Source: Defluviitaleaceae bacterium
GTDB taxonomy: Bacteria; Bacillota; Clostridia; Lachnospirales; WQUN01
Direction: 5' to 3'
Assembly: GCA_009781755.1 (NCBI GenBank)
Contig: WQVD01000003.1
Span: forward strand, 1 to 53,347
Length of the DNA: 53,347 nt
The notes beneath the pieces were generated by a model. That model made no database searches. It saw nothing but the letters and a program-made list of their open reading frames with translations, and was not told the origin of the DNA. Of this stretch, positions 1 to 7,461 are shown piece after piece. Within the stretch, counting starts at the first letter, position 1, and every line of letters starts with the position of its first letter. The translations under genes and the position numbers were made by a program.

Positions 1-337
1 AGCCATCCGCGGCTCGGTAACCGCGTACCCAAAGGCCGGCCTTTTAATGAAATGACAACAATTATCAACTCGCTGCTGCTTAATAGAATTTAAGCGTTAG
101 TCAGCCGTCGGCCCCGCGGTCACTCGCAGCCCGGGCTCCCGGTGTCGATCATGCGAGGACTTCCGCCACCCGTAGCCTTGAAGTGGCGGAATATCAAAGG
201 CTACCCAAACCTGTTGCGTGTTGATTCGCGCAGGGGAGGGGAACGCGTGGAGTAAGACCACACAAGTTAATCAACTGTGATGGGAGAAGTTGTTATCGAT
301 GAATTTTCGGACACGGGTTCGATTCCCGTCGCCTCCA
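1..337 (+). ncRNA. ssrA: tmRNA (3' part, 5' end outside window)
   Basis: This is transfer-messenger RNA, which rescues stalled ribosomes and tags the nascent peptide for proteolysis. The tag frame is readable at 51-83 and would encode NDNNYQLAAA followed by TAA. A clear H-type pseudoknot follows: 161-169 pairs with 183-191 and 172-179 pairs with 197-204. The 3' end shows the T arm (ACGGG, loop TTCGATT, CCCGT) and the acceptor strand GCCTCCA ending at about 337; CCA is not encoded. The 5' acceptor strand lies to the left of the window. The codon before the tag is TGA, so the resume codon would be AAT, which is unusual. The 3' end of this gene is a known integration site, and an AT-rich cassette begins right after it. 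Confidence 0.93.
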
Positions 338-391
338 GTGATTTTAAATTATCAAGAACGTTTTTTATTTGCAAATGAAGGAGAGATTGAT

Positions 392-2179
392 TTGAGTATG
401 AATTATGACATAACAACGTTGGATTACAATGAATTGAAGAATAAAACTAAACTACCGTCCTTTCAACGAAGCGTTGTTTGGACAAAAGATAAAAGAAAGG
501 AATTAATTCAAACAATTCATAATGGTTATCCTTTTGGCTCTTTATTACTTCATGAAACTCCGAGCGCAGAGAAAAGATATTCATTGGTGGATGGATTGCA
601 ACGTTTATCCGCTATTATGGATTATGAAAAAGATAAATATTCCTATGTTGACATCCACGAGTTTTCAAAAAGCAGTTTTGAAGAAATTTATGATTTATAT
701 GAAGAAAAAGCTGAAGCTAAATTAAACGAAATAACAAAAAATAAAATAAAAGACATCATCAGCAGTGCATTTAAAGATAAACGGCCTGATGAAAGTGTAA
801 CTGTAGTTACGAAAAGACTTGTTTTAGAAATGTCATTGTTTGATAGCTTTTCTCTTGACGTAAATATGATACTTGATAAAGTCGATAAGAACATCACGAA
901 CTATATAGATTTAGAAAGACTTAGAGTGCCTGTTGTAATATTTAAAGGAAGTGAATCTGAACTGCCAAATATTTTTGAAAGTATAAATTCAGGTGGAACT
1001 AAGTTGTCTAAGTATGAAATTTTTGCATCTGTTTGGCAAGGAATGGTTTTTCAAGTAGATGATCAGGTGATATTAAAATGGGTGGATGAAAAATACGATA
1101 AAATGCAAGAAAAACATGGATTGGAAATTAGTGATTATACTACTGGTAGTATTATAGAAAGTAAACAAATAAATTTATTTGAATATGCATATTCGATTGG
1201 TAAAATAATAAGAAATGATTATCCTGAAATGTTTGGCGGTAAAAAGAGTGAAGATGCTTCTGAAATCGATTCAATCGGATTTGGTTTGCTTGCAGCAGTT
1301 TTGGATGTCGATTTAAAAGAAATGGGAAAGATTGCAGATTCATTTTCTTCCAAAATGGACACTGCGAGATTGATAAATCTAAAAGATAGATTAGTAGAAT
1401 GTAGTAATGAAGTAAATGAAATGTTGAAGAAATTTATTTGTGCGCCAGGAGGAAAAATATATACAAAATATATATTTGCACAAATTGTTTCTATTGTGGC
1501 ATCTTTGTTTAAAATAAGATATTCAATCGCTGGTTCATTAAATATTACAACAAATGAGGGATCTGCCCAAAAAGTAAAAACATTTAAAAAATGTATGCCC
1601 AAGCATTATTTGTACGACATGATAAAAGGGTACTGGGGAAATGCAGGTGATTCAAAGGTTGTTGAACTTCTTAAGCATAATACAAATGATAACAAATATT
1701 TAAGAGGAATTTCTGATGAATGGTGGGCATCGACGCTAGATGAATGGTTTGCAGAGCATGAAAAAAAAGAATCAAAAAGCATTGACATAGTAAAAAAACT
1801 TTTCTTAAATTATATGTTCAACATGTCAAATCCTTCAATCACTTCCGCGGTATACGACATAGAACATATAATTCCACAAAAACGATTTGAACAATATATC
1901 GGCGCTGGTGCGCTTTCTGCTGTTGGAAATCTATGTTTTTTACCGGAATTTGAAAATAGAAGTAAAAAGACTCAAACACTTTATGAATATTTCGATGAAA
2001 CATTAAAAAGTGGAACAATAGATGAAAAAACTGTTATGCAAAGATATAATTACCCTAGCAGAACAGAACTTGATTTTATTAAAGGAGAAAAATTTACAAA
2101 AGACAATTACACAAAATTCATTAAAGCGCGACATAATTATTTAGCAAAAAAGTTTATTAAATCAATAAATGCATTTTAA
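392..2179 (+). CDS. DUF262/HNH (GmrSD-like) protein
   Basis: This probable DNA-targeting nuclease resembles the fused form of GmrS-GmrD type IV restriction enzymes. The N-terminal part looks like DUF262: a PSFQR segment near residue 20 and the signature VDGLQRL near residue 70, a variant of the usual DGQQR. The C-terminal 130 residues look like a DUF1524 HNH nuclease: IEHIIPQ, then AVGNLCFLP and a following NRSKK segment. About 595 residues fits one-chain members. The TTG at 392 lies 8 nt after AAGGAG (378-383) and is preferred; ATG at 398 is the alternative. The longer frame reaching back to 290 runs through the tmRNA and is not the gene. It is AT-rich compared with the genes further right, which suggests transfer. 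Whether it targets modified DNA is inference from the family. Confidence 0.8.
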   Translation: MSMNYDITTLDYNELKNKTKLPSFQRSVVWTKDKRKELIQTIHNGYPFGSLLLHETPSAEKRYSLVDGLQRLSAIMDYEKDKYSYVDIHEFSKSSFEEIYDLYEEKAEAKLNEITKNKIKDIISSAFKDKRPDESVTVVTKRLVLEMSLFDSFSLDVNMILDKVDKNITNYIDLERLRVPVVIFKGSESELPNIFESINSGGTKLSKYEIFASVWQGMVFQVDDQVILKWVDEKYDKMQEKHGLEISDYTTGSIIESKQINLFEYAYSIGKIIRNDYPEMFGGKKSEDASEIDSIGFGLLAAVLDVDLKEMGKIADSFSSKMDTARLINLKDRLVECSNEVNEMLKKFICAPGGKIYTKYIFAQIVSIVASLFKIRYSIAGSLNITTNEGSAQKVKTFKKCMPKHYLYDMIKGYWGNAGDSKVVELLKHNTNDNKYLRGISDEWWASTLDEWFAEHEKKESKSIDIVKKLFLNYMFNMSNPSITSAVYDIEHIIPQKRFEQYIGAGALSAVGNLCFLPEFENRSKKTQTLYEYFDETLKSGTIDEKTVMQRYNYPSRTELDFIKGEKFTKDNYTKFIKARHNYLAKKFIKSINAF

Positions 2180-2224
2180 TGTCAAAAGTATTTGCATTAA
2201 AAAATAACAATTTAGGTGCGAAAT

Positions 2225-2626
2225 ATGACTGCACAGCAAAAATACGACCATTGGCTAGACATAGCTCAATATGATTTGGAAACTGCAAAGACCATGTTGT
2301 CAAGCGGGCGGTGGCTTTATGTTGTTTTCATGTGTCAACAAGCAGTTGAAAAATTGTCCAAAGGCTTATACACATTATATGTAGATGATAATATCCCGCG
2401 TGTACACAACATCAAAACTATTGTCGATTATTTTGAAAATAAATTGTCGGTATCTATACCGGAAGAAATAAAAGATTTTTTCGATGTTTTATCGGCATAT
2501 TATTTGAATAATCGTTACCCTGATTTTATGAATAAATTGAGTGCGCAAATAAAAGAAAATGAAGCTACGAAAATCCTATCTAAAACAGAGGAGGTGTTTT
2601 CGTGGTTACTGACTTTGAAACCATAA
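2225..2626 (+). CDS. HEPN domain protein
   Basis: This is a small helical HEPN-family protein (PF05168-like), 133 residues. Visible family features are the N-terminal WLDIAQYDLETA segment, CQQAVEKLSKGL in helix two, IPRVHNI in the middle and AYYLNNRYPDF near the end. HEPN proteins paired with a minimal nucleotidyltransferase (MNT) often act as RNase-type toxins or as partners in defence modules. The canonical Rx4-6H RNase motif is not obvious here, so catalytic activity is uncertain. ATG 2225 follows AGGTG by about 7 nt; an in-frame GTG lies at 2216. Its end overlaps the MNT gene by 25 nt, so the two are translationally coupled. Confidence 0.85.
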   Translation: MTAQQKYDHWLDIAQYDLETAKTMLSSGRWLYVVFMCQQAVEKLSKGLYTLYVDDNIPRVHNIKTIVDYFENKLSVSIPEEIKDFFDVLSAYYLNNRYPDFMNKLSAQIKENEATKILSKTEEVFSWLLTLKP

Positions 2627-2943
2627 ATAAACTTGTTGAAAGTTATGCAATGGATGTAAATGAACTATTCTCTGTTGATAAAGTGGTGTTATTTGGTTCT
2701 CATGCGAAAGGGGAGGCTACTGCACAAAGCGATATTGACGTTTGCTTCTTCCTTAATAGCTTCGGCGATATGAGGCGTGTGGATATAATCAAAGCATTGC
2801 TTGGTTTGATGCGCAATTATGAACGCATTCATTTCGAACCGATTGTTTTTCCGACTGCAGAAATACAAAATGATAACCCATTTGTAAAAGAAATCTTGCG
2901 AACGGGCAAAGAGGTGAATTTTAAATGCGATACAACCATATGA
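2602..2943 (+). CDS. MNT-type nucleotidyltransferase (antitoxin-like)
   Basis: This is a 113-residue minimal nucleotidyltransferase of the polymerase-beta fold. It shows the active-site pattern VVLFGSHAKGEA followed by SDIDVCF, meaning GS plus the paired metal-binding aspartates DID, so it looks catalytically intact. In studied HEPN-MNT pairs the MNT protein modifies the HEPN partner with AMP and neutralises it; applying that here is inference. The GTG start at 2602 sits 7 nt after a strong GAGGAGG (2588-2594). The gene overlaps the HEPN gene upstream and the HicB-like gene downstream (by 19 nt), forming a tight three-gene unit. Confidence 0.87.
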   Translation: MVTDFETINKLVESYAMDVNELFSVDKVVLFGSHAKGEATAQSDIDVCFFLNSFGDMRRVDIIKALLGLMRNYERIHFEPIVFPTAEIQNDNPFVKEILRTGKEVNFKCDTTI

Positions 2944-3131
2944 TTGCAATTACTCAACGCGAAGATTGTTTTGTTGCTAGCTGCATAGAAAACGCCGTTG
3001 CATCACAAGGAAAAAGTATGGAAGAAGCACTTGCCAACTTGAAAGTGGCCTTGGAATTGTACTACGAAGATAACGATGACATCGAGCCTGTAAAGCCTGT
3101 TTTTATTACGACAATGGAAATTACTATTTAA
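2925..3131 (+). CDS. HicB-like protein, no HicA partner
   Basis: This 68-residue protein matches the N-terminal part of HicB antitoxins and related YcfA/HicB-fold proteins: a short beta strand (MIAITQ), then DCFVASCIE, then SQGKSMEEALANLKVALELY. There is no C-terminal DNA-binding domain, so it is the short form. ATG 2925 lies 8 nt after GAGGTG; a second ATG in frame at 2940 would drop five residues. No HicA mRNA interferase is visible beside it. It overlaps the end of the MNT gene and converges with, and slightly overlaps, the minus-strand gene ending at 3124. It may be a remnant of a HicAB pair or a third part of the HEPN-MNT unit. Confidence 0.75.
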   Translation: MRYNHMIAITQREDCFVASCIENAVASQGKSMEEALANLKVALELYYEDNDDIEPVKPVFITTMEITI

Positions 3132-4488
3132 TATTATTCTCCAACCTATACATATCCAACAACACCCGCACATCATCAAAAGTCGGGTCATGAAAATACA
3201 AATACCCCTTTATACAACGGTAATGGGGGTTATTTGGGTTAACGATGACGCGGTGCTTACATTCGTTCATCGTTCCCTTTTTCTCTTTGCAATGGTGGCA
3301 GCCGCCCCATCGGGTGTTGAATGAATCGGGGAATCGTTCTTTCAACCAATCGATTTTGTCGGGGTGGGTATGGTAGATTTTGGGTAGGGCTAGTTTGACG
3401 GATATTTTGTGGTCTGCGCTGTGCAGAAATTCTTCTTCGTGGTAGGACGAGCCTTTGCCTGTCAGGAGCCATTCTTTGGTGCCTTTTTTGTATAGGCAGC
3501 AGTACATTTTTTCTTGTCCGGTGGGGATGAATCCGTGTTGGATGGCTTGGTCGTAGAGCCAATAATAGATTTCGCGCAGGTGTTGCGGTTCGCTGTCGGT
3601 TTTGGCCAAGAAGAAGGTTTCGTGGGTTTGCATGGCGGGGTCTTGCATGAAACGGTAGGAAAAATATCGGATGTGGTTGGTTGTTTTGGGATTTCTTTCT
3701 TTAAAATAAGCGCACAGGATGGTAATTATGTTGGGGTGATTGGGAAAAGAGACGTTGAAGGATGGGGCGGATGCGTCGTTTAGGCCTTCAATGTGCAGGC
3801 CCGTTTTCGTGAGCCCTTTCAGCAATAGTTTTGTATTTTCCGGCGATTTGCAAATGAGTTGTTCGTCGCCGCGTTTTTTCGCGTGTTCGGTAAGGCGGTG
3901 TTTTTCTATTGTTAGGATATTATCTTCTGCACGGCCGCATTCCACCAATGCGTTCAACAGCATGATTACGCGGTTATGGATTATGCCGTACCATGTTAGT
4001 TCTTTCCAATCCGGCCAGCCCCAATCAAAGGGTGAGCTTTGTTCAATGGCATCGTAAGTCGTGTATAAAAATTCTTGAAAAGACTTAAATGCATCGACAA
4101 ACGCCGCATTTGATAATCCGTTAAGATGAATGGGGTTAATTTTCGTGTCCGAAGGAATAAACACCATGGCATCTTTGTATGATTTCATGGCTTTGCGGGC
4201 TTCGCTTTCGAATGTTTCGCGTATATAGGCACGGTATGTGTTGGTGAATGTGGGGTCGGTCAATTCGCAAAAATCGGCGTAATCGTTTAAAAATTGAAAA
4301 TGATTTTTATCCTTGCTTACATAACCGCACCATCTGTCTTTAATGAATTTGTCGATTAATTCGAAGGTTGGCGGTTCGCCTTTTAAGTCGGCAAGAAACC
4401 ACGCTGTGAAACCGACACGTTCATCGATGTATTTTTTCGATTTCTTCTTTTCGGTAAGATATTGTTTGAAATTTTGTGCGCTTTGCAT
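3124..4488 (-). CDS. Unknown protein with C-terminal Cys cluster
   Basis: I do not recognise this 454-residue protein. It is soluble, with no signal peptide or membrane segment. The first ~100 residues are charged and helical and faintly recall a recombinase core-binding (SAM-like) domain, but no recombinase catalytic residues are visible. The C-terminal 60 residues carry GCHHCKEKKG, a further Cys, NPNNPHYRC and then YFHDPTFDDVRVLLDMY. This Cys-then-F-x-(H/N)-(D/P)-P pattern also occurs in the genes at 5617-6087 and 26406-26984, suggesting a shared, possibly metal-binding module. It is the last gene of a three-gene operon, 22 nt after the 362-residue gene. The ATG at 4488 is preceded by GGGGG at 9 nt. 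Confidence 0.75.
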   Translation of the reverse strand: MQSAQNFKQYLTEKKKSKKYIDERVGFTAWFLADLKGEPPTFELIDKFIKDRWCGYVSKDKNHFQFLNDYADFCELTDPTFTNTYRAYIRETFESEARKAMKSYKDAMVFIPSDTKINPIHLNGLSNAAFVDAFKSFQEFLYTTYDAIEQSSPFDWGWPDWKELTWYGIIHNRVIMLLNALVECGRAEDNILTIEKHRLTEHAKKRGDEQLICKSPENTKLLLKGLTKTGLHIEGLNDASAPSFNVSFPNHPNIITILCAYFKERNPKTTNHIRYFSYRFMQDPAMQTHETFFLAKTDSEPQHLREIYYWLYDQAIQHGFIPTGQEKMYCCLYKKGTKEWLLTGKGSSYHEEEFLHSADHKISVKLALPKIYHTHPDKIDWLKERFPDSFNTRWGGCHHCKEKKGTMNECKHRVIVNPNNPHYRCIKGYLYFHDPTFDDVRVLLDMYRLENNIK

Positions 4489-4510
4489 TAAATATATCCC
4501 CCTGTGTTTA

Positions 4511-5599
4511 TCAGTTTAAAACATCTATCGCTCGTTTTAAAACCTCCAACATTTTCATGTGCGTTTCTTTTATATCTTCGATGGCTGTGATGAACATTTG
4601 TGCCAAGCCTATTCTGAACAAGCCTATATTGGCGATTTTGATATGATTCAAATGCCCCGCCGAAAATGCGTAGCTGTGCAAGCGCGCTTGATGTTTGGAC
4701 AATTCATCCCACAAATCCAACAACGCCGGCTGCCGTGCTTCTTCATATGCTTTGGGCAAATGGTAAAATGCGACATCAAAGATATGGCAGTTGAATTGGT
4801 TGGTGAAGGTTTCTGTAACGCGATTTCTGAATGCGCGCAATTCGTCCGCATCTGTATTTTTGTATTCATCATCGGTGGGGGTTACCAGCACTTTGTTTGT
4901 ATGATCAATGGCATTGTCCCACACATTTTCGGAAAAACTGCTTTCGATCACGCGGGTGATGCGTTCCAACCCGTCTTTTAATGTATAACGGGGAGCAACC
5001 TTGTTGCCGAATAAGTAAACGGTTTTAATTTCATCATAGGATAACGTGAAGGTACGCTTTTCTTGCGTGTTGTTTTCTTGATTGGTATGGTAATGGGTAC
5101 ACAGCGCCACATCCCCGTCATAACCGGTGATGACGCAAAAAACGCCGTCGGTTGCCCGTTCTGCAAGCACGGGCTTGTCGGCATCAATGGAATTGGCAAT
5201 GCTTTTTTTGAATATTGCTGTATCGATGATTTTACTATATTCATATCCGGCAAAACCAAACAGGAAATCCGCTGTGTAATCTGTGCCGCACAAACCCGAC
5301 CAGTTGCCTGCGCTGCTTTCATCGCCTATGCGTGCCGCCATATTCGTCATGGTACCGTCAAAGTGCCAATACAAACTGCTGCGCCCGCACAAGGTATCGA
5401 ACAGCACAAAATATACCGACTGCGGGTCTGCATTGTCCGGGCATGCGCAACCGAAGCACCACGATTCGCCGTTGTTGCATTTTTTCGGCAACGCGCCGAA
5501 AATTTTTTCAAGATATACATACACAGCCGCAAAGCAATTGGGGAAGCTATGTTTCATGAGATTTGAAAATTGGATGTTAAAATTAAGTGATTTTTTCAT
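4511..5599 (-). CDS. Unknown protein, possible C39/BtrH-like domain
   Basis: This 362-residue protein has no signal peptide or membrane segments. The N-terminal half resembles the papain-like fold of peptidase C39 relatives and BtrH N-terminal domains: FPNCFAAVYVYLEKIFG near residue 20, a Gly/Cys-rich stretch (CFGCACPD), a substrate-domain-like GFAGYEYSKI, and FCVITGYDGD near residue 150, which is placed where such proteins carry a His or Gly-rich strand. The assignment is weak, and a function as peptidase or acyltransferase would be a guess. The C-terminal third is helical, with LPKAYEEARQPALLDLWDEL. The start follows AAAGGAG at 9 nt. It lies in the middle of a three-gene minus-strand operon, 17 nt after the 156-residue gene. 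Confidence 0.7.
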   Translation of the reverse strand: MKKSLNFNIQFSNLMKHSFPNCFAAVYVYLEKIFGALPKKCNNGESWCFGCACPDNADPQSVYFVLFDTLCGRSSLYWHFDGTMTNMAARIGDESSAGNWSGLCGTDYTADFLFGFAGYEYSKIIDTAIFKKSIANSIDADKPVLAERATDGVFCVITGYDGDVALCTHYHTNQENNTQEKRTFTLSYDEIKTVYLFGNKVAPRYTLKDGLERITRVIESSFSENVWDNAIDHTNKVLVTPTDDEYKNTDADELRAFRNRVTETFTNQFNCHIFDVAFYHLPKAYEEARQPALLDLWDELSKHQARLHSYAFSAGHLNHIKIANIGLFRIGLAQMFITAIEDIKETHMKMLEVLKRAIDVLN

Positions 5600-5616
5600 A
5601 ATAGAATACTCCTTTT

Positions 5617-6087
5617 CTATTTATATGCGTCTATGGCGTTTTTTGTCGCCAGTACCAATGACCGGATTCGTTCCATGTCGTGCCCTGTGGGGTTAACGAA
5701 CATAATCAAATTGCAACCGCATACGATGTCAAATTTTTGCCCGAAAATAATCCGATTGGGGTTGCCTTTGCAACTGCCGCAGCCGGGTTTTGTATTTATG
5801 TGGGTTAACATATATTCTTTCATTTCATCGGTGATAAAAGGCTCGCATAAATTGATGTCCACCCCCCTGAAAAAGCTGACAAACCATCCGTCACGCCACG
5901 CACGAAAATGGCACACCGTTTTCTTCTTGTGCTTGGGCGACCAACAGCTATGCTTGGTGGACGGCTTGGACGATGCGGTTTTGGTTATTTTGTTTTCTGT
6001 CAAAAAATTGCCGAAGGCCAAGAAATTCGTCAATTTTTCGCCTGTTAAAAAATACTCGGCATCGTGTTCGAATCGGGTTGTTTTCAT
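5617..6087 (-). CDS. Unknown small Cys-rich protein
   Basis: This 156-residue cytosolic protein begins at MKTTRF; ATG 6087 follows GGGAG at 8 nt, and an upstream in-frame ATG at 6189 lacks a ribosome binding site and would overlap the promoter. The C-terminal part reads GCGSCKGNPNRI, then VCGCNLIMFVNPTGHD and a final helix. Two CxxC-type pairs plus the F-V-N-P motif match the end of the 454-residue protein of this operon and of the gene at 26406-26984. A zinc- or cluster-binding role is plausible but not shown. It is the first gene of the operon running to 3124, so its level should follow the promoter at 6155-6183. Confidence 0.72.
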   Translation of the reverse strand: MKTTRFEHDAEYFLTGEKLTNFLAFGNFLTENKITKTASSKPSTKHSCWSPKHKKKTVCHFRAWRDGWFVSFFRGVDINLCEPFITDEMKEYMLTHINTKPGCGSCKGNPNRIIFGQKFDIVCGCNLIMFVNPTGHDMERIRSLVLATKNAIDAYK

Positions 6088-6128
6088 GTCATACGCTCCC
6101 ACTTCAAAAATAATTGTATCGAAATAAA

Positions 6129-6151
6129 CGTGATAACGTTGTTGTATCACG
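6129..6151. promoter_or_regulatory. Perfect palindrome just downstream of the promoter
   Basis: CGTGATA (6129-6135) and TATCACG (6145-6151) form a perfect 7-bp inverted repeat with a 9-nt spacer. It starts directly after the predicted -10 box and covers the expected transcription start. It could be a repressor operator or an RNA hairpin in the 5' leader. No regulator gene lies within the operon itself. Confidence 0.5.
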
Positions 6152-6154
6152 CAT

Positions 6155-6183
6155 AATATACAAAAAGCAAGACAAAACGCCAA
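6155..6183 (-). promoter_or_regulatory. Promoter of the three-gene unknown operon
   Basis: On the minus strand TTGGCG (6183-6178) and TATATT (6160-6155) are separated by exactly 17 nt. The start of transcription would fall near 6148, about 60 nt before the first ATG at 6087. The hexamers match the housekeeping sigma consensus well. This is a reading by eye and has not been measured. Confidence 0.6.
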
Positions 6184-6189
6184 CCCCAT

Positions 6190-6640
6190 GCATAGGTTGA
6201 TGATTTGCCTTGCTTTATTTTTTGTAAAAAGATTCGGACGGCCATCCTGTTTGGTGCCATTGCCGGATAAGGGGTCTACGTAGGTAGGATGCCCGCACTG
6301 CTTCGCGAATTAAATAACAGTGTGGCGTTCCTCCCCCTTGGGGCGTGACACGGGTGTTGCGGTACTGCGGTGCAACCGAAGCAGGGGACTACCGAATGCC
6401 TTGTGTCGCAAGCGACACGCAGCATTCAGTTTAATGAGCGCAGTGGCGCGGTGGAGTGGACACACTTCCGAAGAGGTGCATCTTCTTTCCGGCCCATTCG
6501 ACGCAGAGTGCCTTTCGACTGATGCGGGGTCATTTTATTGCGGTTGGGCAAATCGCGTTAGCTTGACATGAAAGAAATAATGTGCATGCGTTTTACATGT
6601 GATGATTTTGCCCTTGGTTGCTTAACCTCTGGTTGTTTGA
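6190..6640 (+). other. Hairpin-rich non-coding stretch, possible structured RNA
   Basis: No convincing gene lies between 6184 and 6637. The stretch is GC-rich and holds a run of hairpins: 6320-6351 (GTGT/ACAC around CCCC/GGGG), 6356-6376 (GTTGC/GCAAC), 6394-6427 (GAATGC/GCATTC enclosing GTGTCG/CGACAC with a symmetric 3x3 internal loop) and 6470-6485 (GAAGA/TCTTC). An open frame at 6320-6571 has no ribosome binding site and reads as Arg/Ser-rich nonsense. I could not match the stretch to RNase P, 6S, SRP RNA or a riboswitch family I know. A structured RNA is possible, but GC-rich DNA also gives hairpins by chance. Confidence 0.35.
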
Positions 6641-6665
6641 CATGTGCGTTGCAAGGCCGTATAAA
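6637..6665 (+). promoter_or_regulatory. Near-consensus promoter for the 248-residue unknown gene
   Basis: TTGACA (6637-6642) and TATAAA (6660-6665) are spaced by 17 nt, an almost perfect sigma-A promoter. Transcription would start near 6672, about 30 nt before the ATG at 6704, leaving room only for the AAGGAGG (6692-6698). Constitutive strong expression is expected from these boxes alone. Confidence 0.75.
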
Positions 6666-6703
6666 CAAGCATCACGGACGTGTTTGTACATAAGGAGGCC
6701 GCA

Positions 6704-7450
6704 ATGCAAGCATACAATATGATGATCAAAACCAACCACGCACTTATTCGGGGTGAAGTGCCGACCGATGCGCAAAAAAAGAAAATTGCAAAGTGGTTGC
6801 GTGCCCATCGCGTTACGGATGGGCGGCGGCGGACGTTTGATGCTTACGCGTATCCGCGCTTTTATTTTCCGCCGGTGAATGGGGGCAAGAAGTTGCAAAC
6901 GATTATCCCTATTTCGCCCAAGACGAATATTGTGGCGGACAATGCGTATGAATATGAGATTTTGCGGTTGTTGCATATGTTTGACCCGGACGATGAAGTG
7001 ACGGAAATGGTGGAGGAGACGAAGGAGCGGTTGCGGCATACGTGCTTTGGGTACCAACGCTGCCATTACGCGGAGTGTTTTGAAGCGGGGATGATGGTGC
7101 TGCGGTTTTTGGCTTTTGCCGCAGCGGATGATGAGGCTTGGATGCAGAAGCAAATTGATGTGTACAATAAGCACTTTGGTGATGCCAAGCACCACAGCGG
7201 CGTACAGAAGTTTTATTGGTATATCCTTTCGGAGATGCCGATGGGTTTGGCGCTGCCGCAAATCGAGAAGCAAGCGGAGTTGATTTTGGCGCATTTGGGG
7301 CGCGAGTATCCGATTAAGACGGGCAACGAGGACGTGGCATTGTATGCCATGCGTAATGCATTGGCGCGGTTGCCGCAGTATATGTACTTGAAGGAGCGCA
7401 AGCCGCACGTGAATGAAAAGACAGGGAAAATATATTTTGAAATAAAATAG
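6704..7450 (+). CDS. Unknown 248-residue protein
   Basis: I do not recognise this soluble protein. It has no signal peptide and no membrane span. The sequence looks mostly helical after residue 80 (EYEILRLLHMF, EVTEMVEETKERLRHTCFGYQRCHYAECFEAGM), ending with LARLPQYMYLKERKPHVN. The middle part (FYFPPVNGGKKLQTIIPISP) looks like a short beta region. Start choice is firm: AAGGAGG ends 5 nt before ATG 6704, and the GTG at 6680 lies upstream of that site. It has its own near-consensus promoter and converges with the LacI gene, with 11 nt between the two stops. Its helical repeats and missing catalytic motifs would suit a binding or adaptor role, but that is a guess. Confidence 0.8.
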   Translation: MQAYNMMIKTNHALIRGEVPTDAQKKKIAKWLRAHRVTDGRRRTFDAYAYPRFYFPPVNGGKKLQTIIPISPKTNIVADNAYEYEILRLLHMFDPDDEVTEMVEETKERLRHTCFGYQRCHYAECFEAGMMVLRFLAFAAADDEAWMQKQIDVYNKHFGDAKHHSGVQKFYWYILSEMPMGLALPQIEKQAELILAHLGREYPIKTGNEDVALYAMRNALARLPQYMYLKERKPHVNEKTGKIYFEIK

Positions 7451-7461
7451 AATGATTGCAA

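Noticed and set aside
6320..6571. Open frame of 83 residues on the plus strand
   Set aside because: It has no ribosome binding site, its product has an Arg/Ser/Cys-rich composition unlike a real protein, and it overlaps several hairpins, so it is more likely non-coding.
338..6640. Search for an integrase gene and a second copy of the tmRNA end as attachment site
   Set aside because: No recombinase with catalytic residues was found, and no repeat of the tmRNA 3' end was seen; the 454-residue protein resembles only a core-binding domain at best.
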